From Desulfobacteraceae bacterium (GTDB lineage Bacteria; Desulfobacterota; Desulfobacteria; Desulfobacterales; Desulfobacteraceae): 36,427 bases of DNA. The stretch is taken from NCBI GenBank assembly GCA_004796375.1, contig QZLA01000406.1, positions 1-36,427 of the forward strand, read 5' to 3'. This document shows, piece by piece, positions 25,020 to 32,289 of the stretch. Position 1 is the first letter of the stretch. Every line of letters begins with the position of its first letter. The notes under the pieces were generated by a model. The model was not told the origin of the DNA. It was given only the letters and a program-made list of their open reading frames with translations, and ran no database searches. The position numbers and the translations under genes were made by a program.

Positions 25020-26135
25020 ATGACCTCTCAAAATAAATCGTTTCGACCTCAATCCAAAGTTCCTGACCTCCCCGATCTGATTGACCTGACCCAAACTTTG
25101 ATCCGGTTCAAAACCATGCACAGCCGTCTGGATCAGATTCATGACTGCATCAACCATATCGCTTCCATTCTCGAGGCCCATGATATTGAATTCCGGCATA
25201 TGGTGAACAGCGGTTCTCCATCCATACTGGTCACTCCGGGTACTCACGAGTTTCCGCTTCTCTTGATGTCCCACATCGATGTGGTGGATGCGCCCGACGC
25301 TTTGTTTGAACCCAGAATGGTCAATGGACGGCTTTACGGCCGCGGCAGCTACGATGACAAGTATGCTGCCGCGCTTTCTATCGTACTTCTCCTGAAGAGA
25401 ATGATTCAACTGCGGCAAGCGGGCAAGCACCAGACCGATCTTAAAATGGGCATACTGATTACCTCGGATGAGGAGATCGGCGGTATCAACGGCGCACAGG
25501 AAGTCCTCAGATCGATCCGGCCGGAGTTTTCCATTATCCTGGACGGGGGAAGCATCAATGAAGTGATCACCAAGGAGAAAGGGATTGCACGGGTCAGGCT
25601 GATCGCGGCCGGACAATCCTGCCATGCCTCGCGCCCCTGGCTGGGGAAAAACGCCATCGAGATGGTGATGTCCGATTATGCAAAGCTTCGCCGGCATTTT
25701 AAGACACAACAGGATACCCACTGGCATCCGACCGTGAATCCCGGCCTGATCACGGGCGGAAAAATCATTAATCAGGTGCCGGATCACTGTGAGCTTTGCC
25801 TGGATATCCGGTACACGGAACATGATGATATTCAGGCACTTCTGGATCGAATCGAAAAAGAGACAGACAGTGAATTAAAAGTGGATCTGGTAGAACCGGT
25901 ATTTATCAGCCCGCCGTCAGATTATCTTTCGCAGATCAAAGCCCTGTCCAAAGATATTAAATTGGGGTATGAGCATGGGGCCAGTGATGCCAGACACCTG
26001 ATGCCCCATCATCTGGCCGGCGTGGTCTGGGGACCCAATGGCAATTTGACCCAGCACTCGCTGGACGAGCATGTGGAAATCGACTCGCTTTATCTCCTGC
26101 ATGAGCGACTATCAAGATTTATTGATCAATTATAG
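25020..26135 (+). CDS. M20-family metallopeptidase
   Basis: 371 residues. The di-zinc peptidase motifs are complete: 'MSHIDVVDA' (His85, Asp87), 'YGRGSYDDKYAA' (Asp112), 'TSDEEIGG' (catalytic Glu151, ligand Glu152), 'ILDGG' (Asp175) and a C-terminal 'LTQHSLDEH' (His346). The dimerisation domain lies at about 190-300. This family includes ArgE/DapE/CPG2-type deacylases and dipeptidases, so the exact substrate is unknown. No signal peptide, so cytoplasmic. The ATG has a weak ribosome binding site. It is transcribed away from the dpp operon across a 221-bp AT-rich region, and peptidase plus importer make a sensible peptide-use unit. Confidence 0.9.
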   Translation: MTSQNKSFRPQSKVPDLPDLIDLTQTLIRFKTMHSRLDQIHDCINHIASILEAHDIEFRHMVNSGSPSILVTPGTHEFPLLLMSHIDVVDAPDALFEPRMVNGRLYGRGSYDDKYAAALSIVLLLKRMIQLRQAGKHQTDLKMGILITSDEEIGGINGAQEVLRSIRPEFSIILDGGSINEVITKEKGIARVRLIAAGQSCHASRPWLGKNAIEMVMSDYAKLRRHFKTQQDTHWHPTVNPGLITGGKIINQVPDHCELCLDIRYTEHDDIQALLDRIEKETDSELKVDLVEPVFISPPSDYLSQIKALSKDIKLGYEHGASDARHLMPHHLAGVVWGPNGNLTQHSLDEHVEIDSLYLLHERLSRFIDQL

Positions 26136-26155
26136 ATGTACCGGTGGATTGCTGC

Positions 26156-26695
26156 TCAACCGTCGGCGCGATCCTGCAGGGATGTGAATACCTGCTGGTA
26201 GACATTCAGATCCTCCTTGGAAAACAGGGTGAACACCACTTTTTCCAACGGAGTATCTGTTTCAAGATGCTTTAACGAGGTCTGGAGGGCAATCCGGGCC
26301 GCCTGCTCAACCGGATAGCCGTAAACACCACAGCTGATGGCCGGGAATGCAATGGATGTGACCTGGTTTTGGACCGCCAGGTCCAGGCTGTTGGTGTAAC
26401 ATGCGGTAAGCAGCTCGGCATCCTGGGGCCGGCCTGAATAAATCGGTCCCACGGTATGGATAACAAGCCGGGCCGGTAACCGGTAGCCCCGGGTAATTCT
26501 GGCGTCACCCGTGGGGCACCCCCCGAGTGTTCTGCATTCTTCCAGGAGCTCAGGGCCTGCAGCCCGGTGGATGGCGCCATCCACACCGCCGCCCCCAAGC
26601 AGGGAGGTATTGGCGGCGTTGACAATGGCATCCACATTCAATGTGGTAATGTCTTCCTGGATCATTTCAACCCGTTGCCATGCGTGGTGTTTCAT
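26156..26695 (-). CDS. ymdB: Macrodomain O-acetyl-ADP-ribose deacetylase (YmdB-like)
   Basis: 179 residues, a single macrodomain. 'GDITTL'-like 'EDITTLNVDAIVNAANTSL', then 'GGGGVDGAIHRAAG' (Asp39 in the catalytic loop), 'HTVGPIY' and 'PAISCGVYGYP' follow E. coli YmdB very closely. Such proteins hydrolyse O-acetyl-ADP-ribose or remove ADP-ribose from acidic residues; YmdB can also modulate RNase III. GAGGTG lies 5 nt before the ATG and overlaps the stop codon of the FmdB-type gene upstream, so translation is coupled. Confidence 0.93.
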   Translation of the reverse strand: MKHHAWQRVEMIQEDITTLNVDAIVNAANTSLLGGGGVDGAIHRAAGPELLEECRTLGGCPTGDARITRGYRLPARLVIHTVGPIYSGRPQDAELLTACYTNSLDLAVQNQVTSIAFPAISCGVYGYPVEQAARIALQTSLKHLETDTPLEKVVFTLFSKEDLNVYQQVFTSLQDRADG

Positions 26696-26704
26696 TTGTT
26701 CACC

Positions 26705-27193
26705 TCAAAATTCATACAGGGTGTCATCTTTTTTAGGCGGCAGGGCGGTTTCCGGTTTTATCGTCCCCTTTTTTTCCTGAAAAGAGAAAGGGTCTTCCGA
26801 CTCAAGCATATCCCCCATTTCCGCCTCAATCTGGTCCGGATCCTCTCCCTTTTCCATCCGGGCAAGGGCCTCCTCCATGTTGTCTCCCAATTTCATACCG
26901 GTCATATCGGACAGTTTACGCATCAGGTTGGCTGCCTGTCTGGGATCATCCTCATTGATCCGGTCCGCCTCTTTGGCCAGCATGTTCATGGCCTGCTCCA
27001 TTTTACTTTCATCCAGATCCGGCATATCCCCCTCTTCCCTGGCCCGGCCGGTGACGGCAAACATGGAGACCTGGCGGCTCAGGGTAGCGGTTTCACACGT
27101 CGGGCATTGCGGGGTGTCCGTGGTATTGATGCGCTTGGAGAAAAAATTATAAATGGTGTGGCACTGGCTGCAGTAAAATTCATAAATGGGCAT
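26705..27193 (-). CDS. FmdB-type zinc-ribbon protein
   Basis: 162 residues. Residues 1-45 are the FmdB/CxxC zinc ribbon: 'MPIYEFYCSQCHTIYNFF' followed by 'PQCPTCETATLSRQ' (C8, C11, C30, C33). The rest is an acidic, helical and Met-rich extension (about 55-162) of unknown role that makes it longer than minimal FmdB proteins. The family was first linked to regulation of formamidase and formylmethanofuran dehydrogenase genes, so neighbouring FdhD may be meaningful. AAGGAG lies 9 nt before the ATG; the gene is 25 bp downstream of fdhD and 9 bp upstream of the macrodomain gene. Confidence 0.85.
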   Translation of the reverse strand: MPIYEFYCSQCHTIYNFFSKRINTTDTPQCPTCETATLSRQVSMFAVTGRAREEGDMPDLDESKMEQAMNMLAKEADRINEDDPRQAANLMRKLSDMTGMKLGDNMEEALARMEKGEDPDQIEAEMGDMLESEDPFSFQEKKGTIKPETALPPKKDDTLYEF

Positions 27194-27218
27194 GGGGATT
27201 TGCTCCTTGTCCTGTGTG

Positions 27219-28016
27219 TTAACCTGTGGGGTCCATAATTATCCGGTGACCACCGGTGTACACGTTGAACCGGTTGTCACGGGCAAACCCGATCACCGTA
27301 AGGTCATGGGCCTGGGCAAGATGAACCGCGCTCAGCGTGGGTGCGGCATTGGAGATGACCACCCGTATTCCGGTCCGGATAAGTTTACCAATGATCTCAA
27401 GAGACATACGGCAGCTCAGGGTGGCAATTTTGTCCGATACATCCCGGCGGTTGAGCACCACATCCCCGGCCAGTTTGTCCACGGCATTGTGGCGGCCGAT
27501 ATCCTCGAAATAGTGCAGGATCTGTTCGGCGGAACACAGCCCGGCACTGTGCACTGCACCGGTACGGTGAAACAGGACCGACGCATCCCAGTGCTGCTGG
27601 ATCAGCGACAGCACCTGGCCCGGACCCAGTCGCAAGGTGTCTGTACCCGTGCCTGAAACCGGCCTCTCCTGGTTGACCACAAAACTGCCGCCGGATGATC
27701 CCCGGGTCTGCCGTTCTTTTCTGAACCGTTCAAACCGCTGGGTGGCGGTTTCATCCAGCACCACATGGCATACCTGACTCTCCTTGTCCAACTCGATGGA
27801 TCGGATCTCGGACCGGTCCTCGACCACTCCCTGTGTATACAGCATGCCTGCGGCCAGTTCCCGGGTATGCACCATGGAAAACACCAGGTTAAAGCACTCT
27901 TTATCATTGATGAAGATTTTGAGGATATCTTCGTCAATGATCAGGTCCTGGAAATCCTTGAAAATTCCATGTTTAAACTGCTGGAGATCAATCTTCCGGA
28001 CAACGTCCTCAGTCAT
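27219..28016 (-). CDS. fdhD: FdhD-family protein lacking the CxxC sulfurtransferase site
   Basis: 265 residues from ATG 28016 (MTEDVVRKID). A frame extension to 28097 exists but looks non-coding. FdhD hands sulfur from IscS to the molybdenum cofactor of formate dehydrogenase. Family segments are clear: 'ELAAGMLYTQGVV', 'FHRTGAVHSAGL', 'FEDIGRHNAVDKLAG', 'SCRMSLEIIGKLIRTG' and 'NAAPTLSAVHLA'. The usual CGVC motif, with the Cys that carries sulfur, is replaced by a Ser-Gly stretch: 'RGSSGGS' at 105-111. Both cysteines appear as serines. It may be a cofactor-binding paralogue with a different or lost transfer activity. No formate dehydrogenase gene is in the window. Confidence 0.85.
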   Translation of the reverse strand: MTEDVVRKIDLQQFKHGIFKDFQDLIIDEDILKIFINDKECFNLVFSMVHTRELAAGMLYTQGVVEDRSEIRSIELDKESQVCHVVLDETATQRFERFRKERQTRGSSGGSFVVNQERPVSGTGTDTLRLGPGQVLSLIQQHWDASVLFHRTGAVHSAGLCSAEQILHYFEDIGRHNAVDKLAGDVVLNRRDVSDKIATLSCRMSLEIIGKLIRTGIRVVISNAAPTLSAVHLAQAHDLTVIGFARDNRFNVYTGGHRIIMDPTG

Positions 28017-28115
28017 GACACCCATCCCTTGATACGCGTTTATCCATATCCCATGTATAAGGATGATTTTGGACAAAATCAATGCCAAAACCGCCATATG
28101 TCATCCGTGTGACAC

Positions 28116-28628
28116 TTACCACAAAAAATATTTTGATGTATAGGATGGGGCAAACAGGGTGTATTTCCAGAACTTTCTTGCAAGCAGGCATTTCGGCCTT
28201 GCTGCCACCACATCCGGAATGATGTGAAACCATTTATATCCCAGTTCTTCATAGGCATCATTCAGGGCCTGTGACAGATCGAGGTCCCGGGCTGCAACGC
28301 TGAGCGCATCCCGCTGGCAGCGGGATGCGGTGAATAGCCTAACGATCCGGATCTTAAGCCCGTTTTCATAAAACAGGTCCTTTGCGGCTTTATAGTTTTG
28401 AAACCGGCTGCGGGTATCCAGCTGGGCAAAGACCACCAGACCGATCCCGCACACGGATAGACAAACGGACAAGAGCCCCTCCGTCCCAACCCTGAAGAAC
28501 AGGGCAAGACCGGCAATGGATATCAGGTGGAGCAGGAATCCCACCCGGAAATATCTTATGCAGCGTTTGGTATAAACATGGCACAAGACCATTGGGTTTT
28601 TTATGGGAGCTATGTGATTTTCAATCAA
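28116..28628 (-). CDS. Two-helix membrane protein, unknown function
   Basis: 170 residues. The start is taken as TTG 28628 because AGAGG lies 4 nt upstream; ATG 28592, 12 codons in, is the alternative but lacks a ribosome binding site. Two membrane helices (about 29-47 and 52-68) are followed by a basic cytoplasmic domain with 'TRSRFQNYKAAKDLFYENGLKIRIVRLF' and a C-terminal 'FWKYTLFAPSY' rich in aromatics. Five or more cysteines are scattered without a clear motif. I recognise no family. It is the first gene of the probable operon with fdhD (99 bp downstream), the FmdB protein and the macrodomain. Confidence 0.7.
   Translation of the reverse strand: MIENHIAPIKNPMVLCHVYTKRCIRYFRVGFLLHLISIAGLALFFRVGTEGLLSVCLSVCGIGLVVFAQLDTRSRFQNYKAAKDLFYENGLKIRIVRLFTASRCQRDALSVAARDLDLSQALNDAYEELGYKWFHIIPDVVAARPKCLLARKFWKYTLFAPSYTSKYFLW
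28305..28329 (-). repeat. Intragenic perfect 11-bp hairpin
   Basis: CGCATCCCGCT and its exact reverse complement are separated by 3 nt inside the two-helix membrane protein gene. GC-rich and compact, it could affect translation or be a remnant of a small repeat. No other copy was noticed in the window. Confidence 0.5.
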
Positions 28629-28769
28629 GATACCTCTACCAGGCTCCTTATACTGAATATTTATGTCAGAACACCCCGGCCGGGAAAATTTTGGAAAGGA
28701 TTATGAATGAAAACCATGTGCTTTTCAATCTCAATTTTTTCAATTAATCACCGCATCATCCCTGGCAGC

Positions 28770-28798
28770 TTGACAAGAGGGGGGATGGCATTTATTGT
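28770..28798 (+). promoter_or_regulatory. Sigma70-type promoter for the TPR-like gene
   Basis: TTGACA (28770-28775), 17 nt, TATTGT (28793-28798). The -35 is consensus and the -10 matches 4 of 6. The transcript would start about 30 nt before the GTG at 28836, with AAGGAG in the leader. Confidence 0.55.
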
Positions 28799-28835
28799 TT
28801 TGTATATCTAACCATCACGCTTAAGGAGCAAACAC

Positions 28836-29207
28836 GTGGATTTTCCCTCATCTGACTATCTGGCCGGTATGGAAAAAGTCATCACGACCCTTACCCTTAA
28901 AGGTATGGCTGCAGGAAATGACGGGGATTTCAAGATGGCATTTTCAGACATGGAGGCCGCTTTGTGGCTGAGCCAAAGCCTGGAGAAAAGGTGTCTTGAA
29001 GCGGTACTGCTCAACAACCTGGGACTTCTTCATACCATGAACGGTGCCTGGGACAGGGCCTTGTTTTTTTATGAGTGTTCCATGGAGATTGCAGCAGACG
29101 CCTGTCCATCCGACGATACGTTTTTGAGTACGCTTAAAAAAAATATTTCCTGTCTTTTTGATCCCAAGGTCGTCACACCCAAAAATCAAAATCAGAATTT
29201 AAATTGA
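28836..29207 (+). CDS. Small TPR-like protein
   Basis: 123 residues from GTG 28836; AAGGAG (28823-28828) lies 7 nt upstream, which fixes the start. The middle (about 20-95) reads as two or three tetratricopeptide-like helical pairs: 'KGMAAGNDGDFKMAFSDMEAAL', 'EAVLLNNLGLLHTMNGAWDRALFFYECSMEIA'. The N- and C-terminal ends are not conserved-looking, and the tail is Lys/Asn/Gln-rich. There is no signal peptide. It is probably a protein-protein adaptor. Its end overlaps the convergent Fe-S protein gene by 16 bp. Confidence 0.75.
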   Translation: MDFPSSDYLAGMEKVITTLTLKGMAAGNDGDFKMAFSDMEAALWLSQSLEKRCLEAVLLNNLGLLHTMNGAWDRALFFYECSMEIAADACPSDDTFLSTLKKNISCLFDPKVVTPKNQNQNLN

Positions 29208-30208
29208 TCTTCAAATACAGATTCTCTTACCTGTTTCATGTGGATGGCATCCTGGGGGCACCCGGTGCTGCACACCCCGCATCCACGGCAGTGGTCCATA
29301 TCAATGACCGGCGGCAAGCGGTTTTCCTTGCCTGAATCAACGGATCTCATGGTGTCATTGATCGTGGGGGCGGTGATAATACCAAACGGGCATCGCCCAA
29401 TGCATCGCCCGCATCCGTTGCAGTTTTTATCCGGTGTCTGGGCCACGTAACGGCGTAACGGCCAGTAGTGTTCCACCCCTAATTTCTGTGAAAGCTGGTG
29501 GGGAAAACAGCAGTCACTGCAGCAATTGCACAGGGCACCGGTGATTTTGCCGTCCCCGTCTATCCCGATTTCTGAACTCTGCATCAACCCTCTTTTATTG
29601 GCCTGGTTGACAATAAAGAGGGCTTTTTCCCTTGAAATCTCCCATCCGATGCCCCGGGAGTTAGAGAACCGGATGCAGGTGTATTCCGATTGCCGGCACA
29701 AACCCATCATGGCCCGGCAGTTACACGGCCAGAGGAAAAACTGCTCGATTTTGGTGAACAAGGCTTCAACCTCATGCAGCAGCACATACTCCGGATAAAT
29801 ATGGTTGGGGGAGCGCGTGTCTTTATGTTTCAATTCCAGTGCCTTACCGGCATGGGAGTTGATGTAATGGTCGAGTTCCCATTGGTTGAGTTGATCCCGG
29901 GTCTTTTGGGGTAAGTCTTTCCATCCTTCAAACAATGCCCAGTAATCAAACCGGACATGGAAATCGGTCAGCATCACACGTCCATCCTCAAGGTGATTGA
30001 TCACGCCTCTTTTCCAGCATGCCTGCAGGAAATCGTCAAGGGCGGTGCCCATGATCAGTTTGTTTTCTGCTGCCAGGTGTTTTACAAGGCTTGCTTTTTT
30101 CATTGGGCCGGATTGGAGGATATTGATCAGCAACATCTCTTCAGGGGTAAAGAAGCGGTCGATCCAGGGGGTCAAAAATTTAGGGATCTTCATGGTTATC
30201 ATTTGCAT
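29192..30208 (-). CDS. Multi-cluster Fe-S protein with two ferredoxin motifs
   Basis: 338 residues. The N-terminal 110 residues look like a helical, winged-helix-type domain. A first cysteine group sits at 162, 164, 171 and 178 ('PCNCRAMMGLC', 'YTC'), a dense one at 227-234 ('CNCCSDCC'), and two standard 4Fe-4S motifs at 263-273 ('CNGCGRCIGRC') and 307-317 ('CRGCGVCSTGC'). A C-terminal 8Fe ferredoxin is therefore certain; a third cluster or metal site from the upstream cysteines is likely. The start is uncertain (no ribosome binding site; a second ATG lies five codons in). It is divergent from the reductase gene at 30295. Redox partner unknown. Confidence 0.85.
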   Translation of the reverse strand: MQMITMKIPKFLTPWIDRFFTPEEMLLINILQSGPMKKASLVKHLAAENKLIMGTALDDFLQACWKRGVINHLEDGRVMLTDFHVRFDYWALFEGWKDLPQKTRDQLNQWELDHYINSHAGKALELKHKDTRSPNHIYPEYVLLHEVEALFTKIEQFFLWPCNCRAMMGLCRQSEYTCIRFSNSRGIGWEISREKALFIVNQANKRGLMQSSEIGIDGDGKITGALCNCCSDCCFPHQLSQKLGVEHYWPLRRYVAQTPDKNCNGCGRCIGRCPFGIITAPTINDTMRSVDSGKENRLPPVIDMDHCRGCGVCSTGCPQDAIHMKQVRESVFEDQFKF

Positions 30209-30294
30209 TCACTGCAGTATCGTATAATCTGATCGTGTGTGAATGTTGATATCATGGTTTGGAGACGACAGCAACAGGGGGGAGGGAGAATGCT

Positions 30295-31146
30295 ATGACA
30301 CAGGTAAATATTGGATTACTTCATCCGGGGGCCATGGGCATATCACTGGGTGCTACAGCGGTGAATTCAGGGCAAAAGGTATGGTGGGTGTCTGAAAATA
30401 GAAGCAGCGACACCCGGGACCGCGCAGAAAGGCGTGGGCTTGCTGATGCAGGCAACCTGGCAAAATTATGCGGGATCTGCGATGTGATCATATCCTGCTG
30501 CCCGCCCCATGCGGCCAGAACAGTGGCTGAATCAGTTGTATCCTGCAATTTTAAAGGGGTTTATGCAGATCTCAATGCCATCTCACCCCAGCAGTCTATT
30601 CAGATCGGTGAACGGGTGAACCTTGCCGGGGTTGAATTTGTGGACGGCGGTATCATCGGCGGTCCGGCATGGGAGAAGGGCACCACATGGCTGTATCTTT
30701 CCGGGGAAAAGGCTGACACCATTGCCCGGTGTTTTAATGCAGGTCCCCTTGAGACACAAACAATGGGGGTGGCCATCGGTAAGGCATCTGCCCTTAAAAT
30801 GTGCTATGCGGCAGGGACCAAGGGCTTGACCGCCCTGTATTGCGCCATAATGGCAGCCGCTGAAAATTTAGGGGTGAGAACAGAGTTAGAAGCCCAGTGG
30901 GAACGGGATGAAAAGGGATCTGCCGATCAGGTCCGCACCCGGGTCAGGCGGGTGACGGCCAAGGCATGGCGGTTTTCAGGGGAGATGAAGGAGATCGCTT
31001 CAACCTTTGAATCCGCAGGCGTTCCGGGCGGATTTCATCTGGCGGCACATGAAATCTATGATCGGGTCGCACGGTTCAGGGGATGTGAAGACCTGCCGGA
31101 TCTTGAGGAGGTCCTGAAAGCGTTGGCAGGGGGAGAAAATAAATGA
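30295..31146 (+). CDS. NAD(P)-dependent oxidoreductase, 6-phosphogluconate dehydrogenase-like (DUF1932)
   Basis: 283 residues from ATG 30295, preceded by GGGAGGGAGA. The N-terminal Rossmann domain opens 'IGLLHPGAMGISLGATA', a beta-hydroxyacid-dehydrogenase-type nucleotide loop. 'VDGGIIGGPAW' around 119 and 'GKASALKMCYAAGTKGLTALY' around 160-180 hold the family's conserved substrate and Lys region. The C-terminal helical domain is of DUF1932 type. Such proteins oxidise or reduce beta-hydroxy acids, but this subfamily's substrate is not known. A hairpin right after the stop (31152-31193) probably ends the transcript. Confidence 0.85.
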   Translation: MTQVNIGLLHPGAMGISLGATAVNSGQKVWWVSENRSSDTRDRAERRGLADAGNLAKLCGICDVIISCCPPHAARTVAESVVSCNFKGVYADLNAISPQQSIQIGERVNLAGVEFVDGGIIGGPAWEKGTTWLYLSGEKADTIARCFNAGPLETQTMGVAIGKASALKMCYAAGTKGLTALYCAIMAAAENLGVRTELEAQWERDEKGSADQVRTRVRRVTAKAWRFSGEMKEIASTFESAGVPGGFHLAAHEIYDRVARFRGCEDLPDLEEVLKALAGGENK

Positions 31147-31151
31147 TCGGC

Positions 31152-31193
31152 CAGGACCGTGTTCAAAAAAAACAGTACTTGAACACGGTCCTG
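31152..31193. terminator. Convergent terminator-like hairpin
   Basis: Perfect 15-bp arms (31152-31166 and 31179-31193, CAGGACCGTGTTCAA) around a 12-nt A-rich loop, in the 55-bp gap between the reductase gene (plus) and the secreted protein gene (minus). No U-tract follows on either strand; on the minus strand the loop itself is a T-run. It probably serves both genes. Confidence 0.5.
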
Positions 31194-31201
31194 TGGACAG
31201 G

Positions 31202-32044
31202 TTAGTTGCCTAAGGGAACCACTGCCACCTTTTTGATCTCTTTTTTTAGTTTGTCAACTCCGACTTCGTTTGAATACCACCGGTTATTATTGTCATTGGT
31301 CCGTATGTTAAGACCGACGCTGGCGGAGTCGGCATTAAACAGGGATAGAACCGATTGAGGTATAAACATGTTGGAGACCTGAGTCGGGAATTTGATGGAA
31401 ATATCCCCTACCCAATTTCCGGCATTGTACATGGCCACCCATGCCGAAACGGATGTATCCGTTGCGCCCCCTGTATAAAGCGCGGTGTCATAGGGTGCCT
31501 TCCATCCCCACATGACATTGCCTGATGCGTCTTCATACCCGTAAAAGTTCTTTGAAGAGATTTCGGGCAGTGCCTGGAGACCGTTGAATGTTCTGGTGGC
31601 TTCAAAGTCGGCTGACCCATCATTGAATTTGACCACCATGCGGTATGTAACGCCTGCGGCCAGTTGCGGGGTATTGTAATTCACACCGGTGTAAGATTCG
31701 GTCACAAGGGGATCATAGCTGTACTCATCTGTAACACCGTCATAATTTCCGTATACCGCATCGTATGTAACAAAGAAATGACCGCCAAGCGTAATGGCAT
31801 CACCGGTTGGATTGCCTGTAGTCACATTTTCGTACAACTCAATTGAAGAGACCACATCGCTCTGGACCGGCTGGCTGGTCCCAGAATCCACTATGCCCAT
31901 TCCAAGGCGGTTTCTTATTCTTCCGTCCTCATAGATCCTGTTCTGAAGATGCCACCAGTTCACTGTGCTGTCGGCAAAGGTGTAAGTCGAACCAAGGGTA
32001 AAAGCAATCAGGGTCATTGACATCCACAACAACGCTTTTCTCAT
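31202..32044 (-). CDS. Secreted protein, unknown function
   Basis: 280 residues from ATG 32044, chosen because GGGAGG lies 6 nt upstream and a signal peptide follows (MRKALLWMSMTLIAF..., cleavage after about TFA at residue 25). The mature part is rich in Tyr, Asn, Thr and Gly with alternating hydrophobic patterns, suggesting a beta-sandwich. Sections such as 'LAAGVTYRMVVKFNDGSADF' look like an Ig/fibronectin-type strand. There is no cysteine in the mature part, no sortase or PEP-type sorting signal, and no catalytic motif I recognise. A C-terminal 'LKKEIKKVAVVPLGN' is basic. It is a single-gene unit with a candidate promoter at 32137-32165. Confidence 0.75.
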   Translation of the reverse strand: MRKALLWMSMTLIAFTLGSTYTFADSTVNWWHLQNRIYEDGRIRNRLGMGIVDSGTSQPVQSDVVSSIELYENVTTGNPTGDAITLGGHFFVTYDAVYGNYDGVTDEYSYDPLVTESYTGVNYNTPQLAAGVTYRMVVKFNDGSADFEATRTFNGLQALPEISSKNFYGYEDASGNVMWGWKAPYDTALYTGGATDTSVSAWVAMYNAGNWVGDISIKFPTQVSNMFIPQSVLSLFNADSASVGLNIRTNDNNNRWYSNEVGVDKLKKEIKKVAVVPLGN

Positions 32045-32136
32045 CACAATCCTCCCATACGAATCAAGTGTCCCGTTTAAATACCAACTCATCTGCAACT
32101 GTCTATAATTTAAATTTTTTAACTGCTATACTAAAA

Positions 32137-32165
32137 ATTTAATGAAGTCAAGAACTCCATATCAA
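32137..32165 (-). promoter_or_regulatory. Candidate promoter for the secreted protein gene
   Basis: On the minus strand TTGATA (plus 32160-32165), 17 nt, TTAAAT (plus 32137-32142). Overlapping AT-rich alternatives exist, so the exact start is uncertain. Confidence 0.35.
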
Positions 32166-32289
32166 AAAGAGAACCGTAAGATAGAATTAAGCAATGCGGT
32201 TTGACATTCAGGGCAGGGGATCTTATGGTAGTGAACAATATGGATACGGATCTTATTTCACAGCCCTTAAGATCAGGAAGGCGGATCGG

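Noticed and set aside
27680..27720. Selenocysteine (in-frame TGA) at the missing FdhD Cys position
   Set aside because: The codons there are TCA, TCC and AGT serines with no TGA, so the residues really are serine.
28675..28684. CCCGGCCGGG palindrome upstream of the two-TM protein
   Set aside because: A 10-bp GC palindrome with no matching promoter geometry; likely chance or a restriction-site-like sequence.
28703..28747. 14-codon ORF as a leader peptide before the TPR-like gene
   Set aside because: It lies upstream of the strong promoter at 28770-28798, so it would not be on that transcript, and it has no attenuator hairpin.
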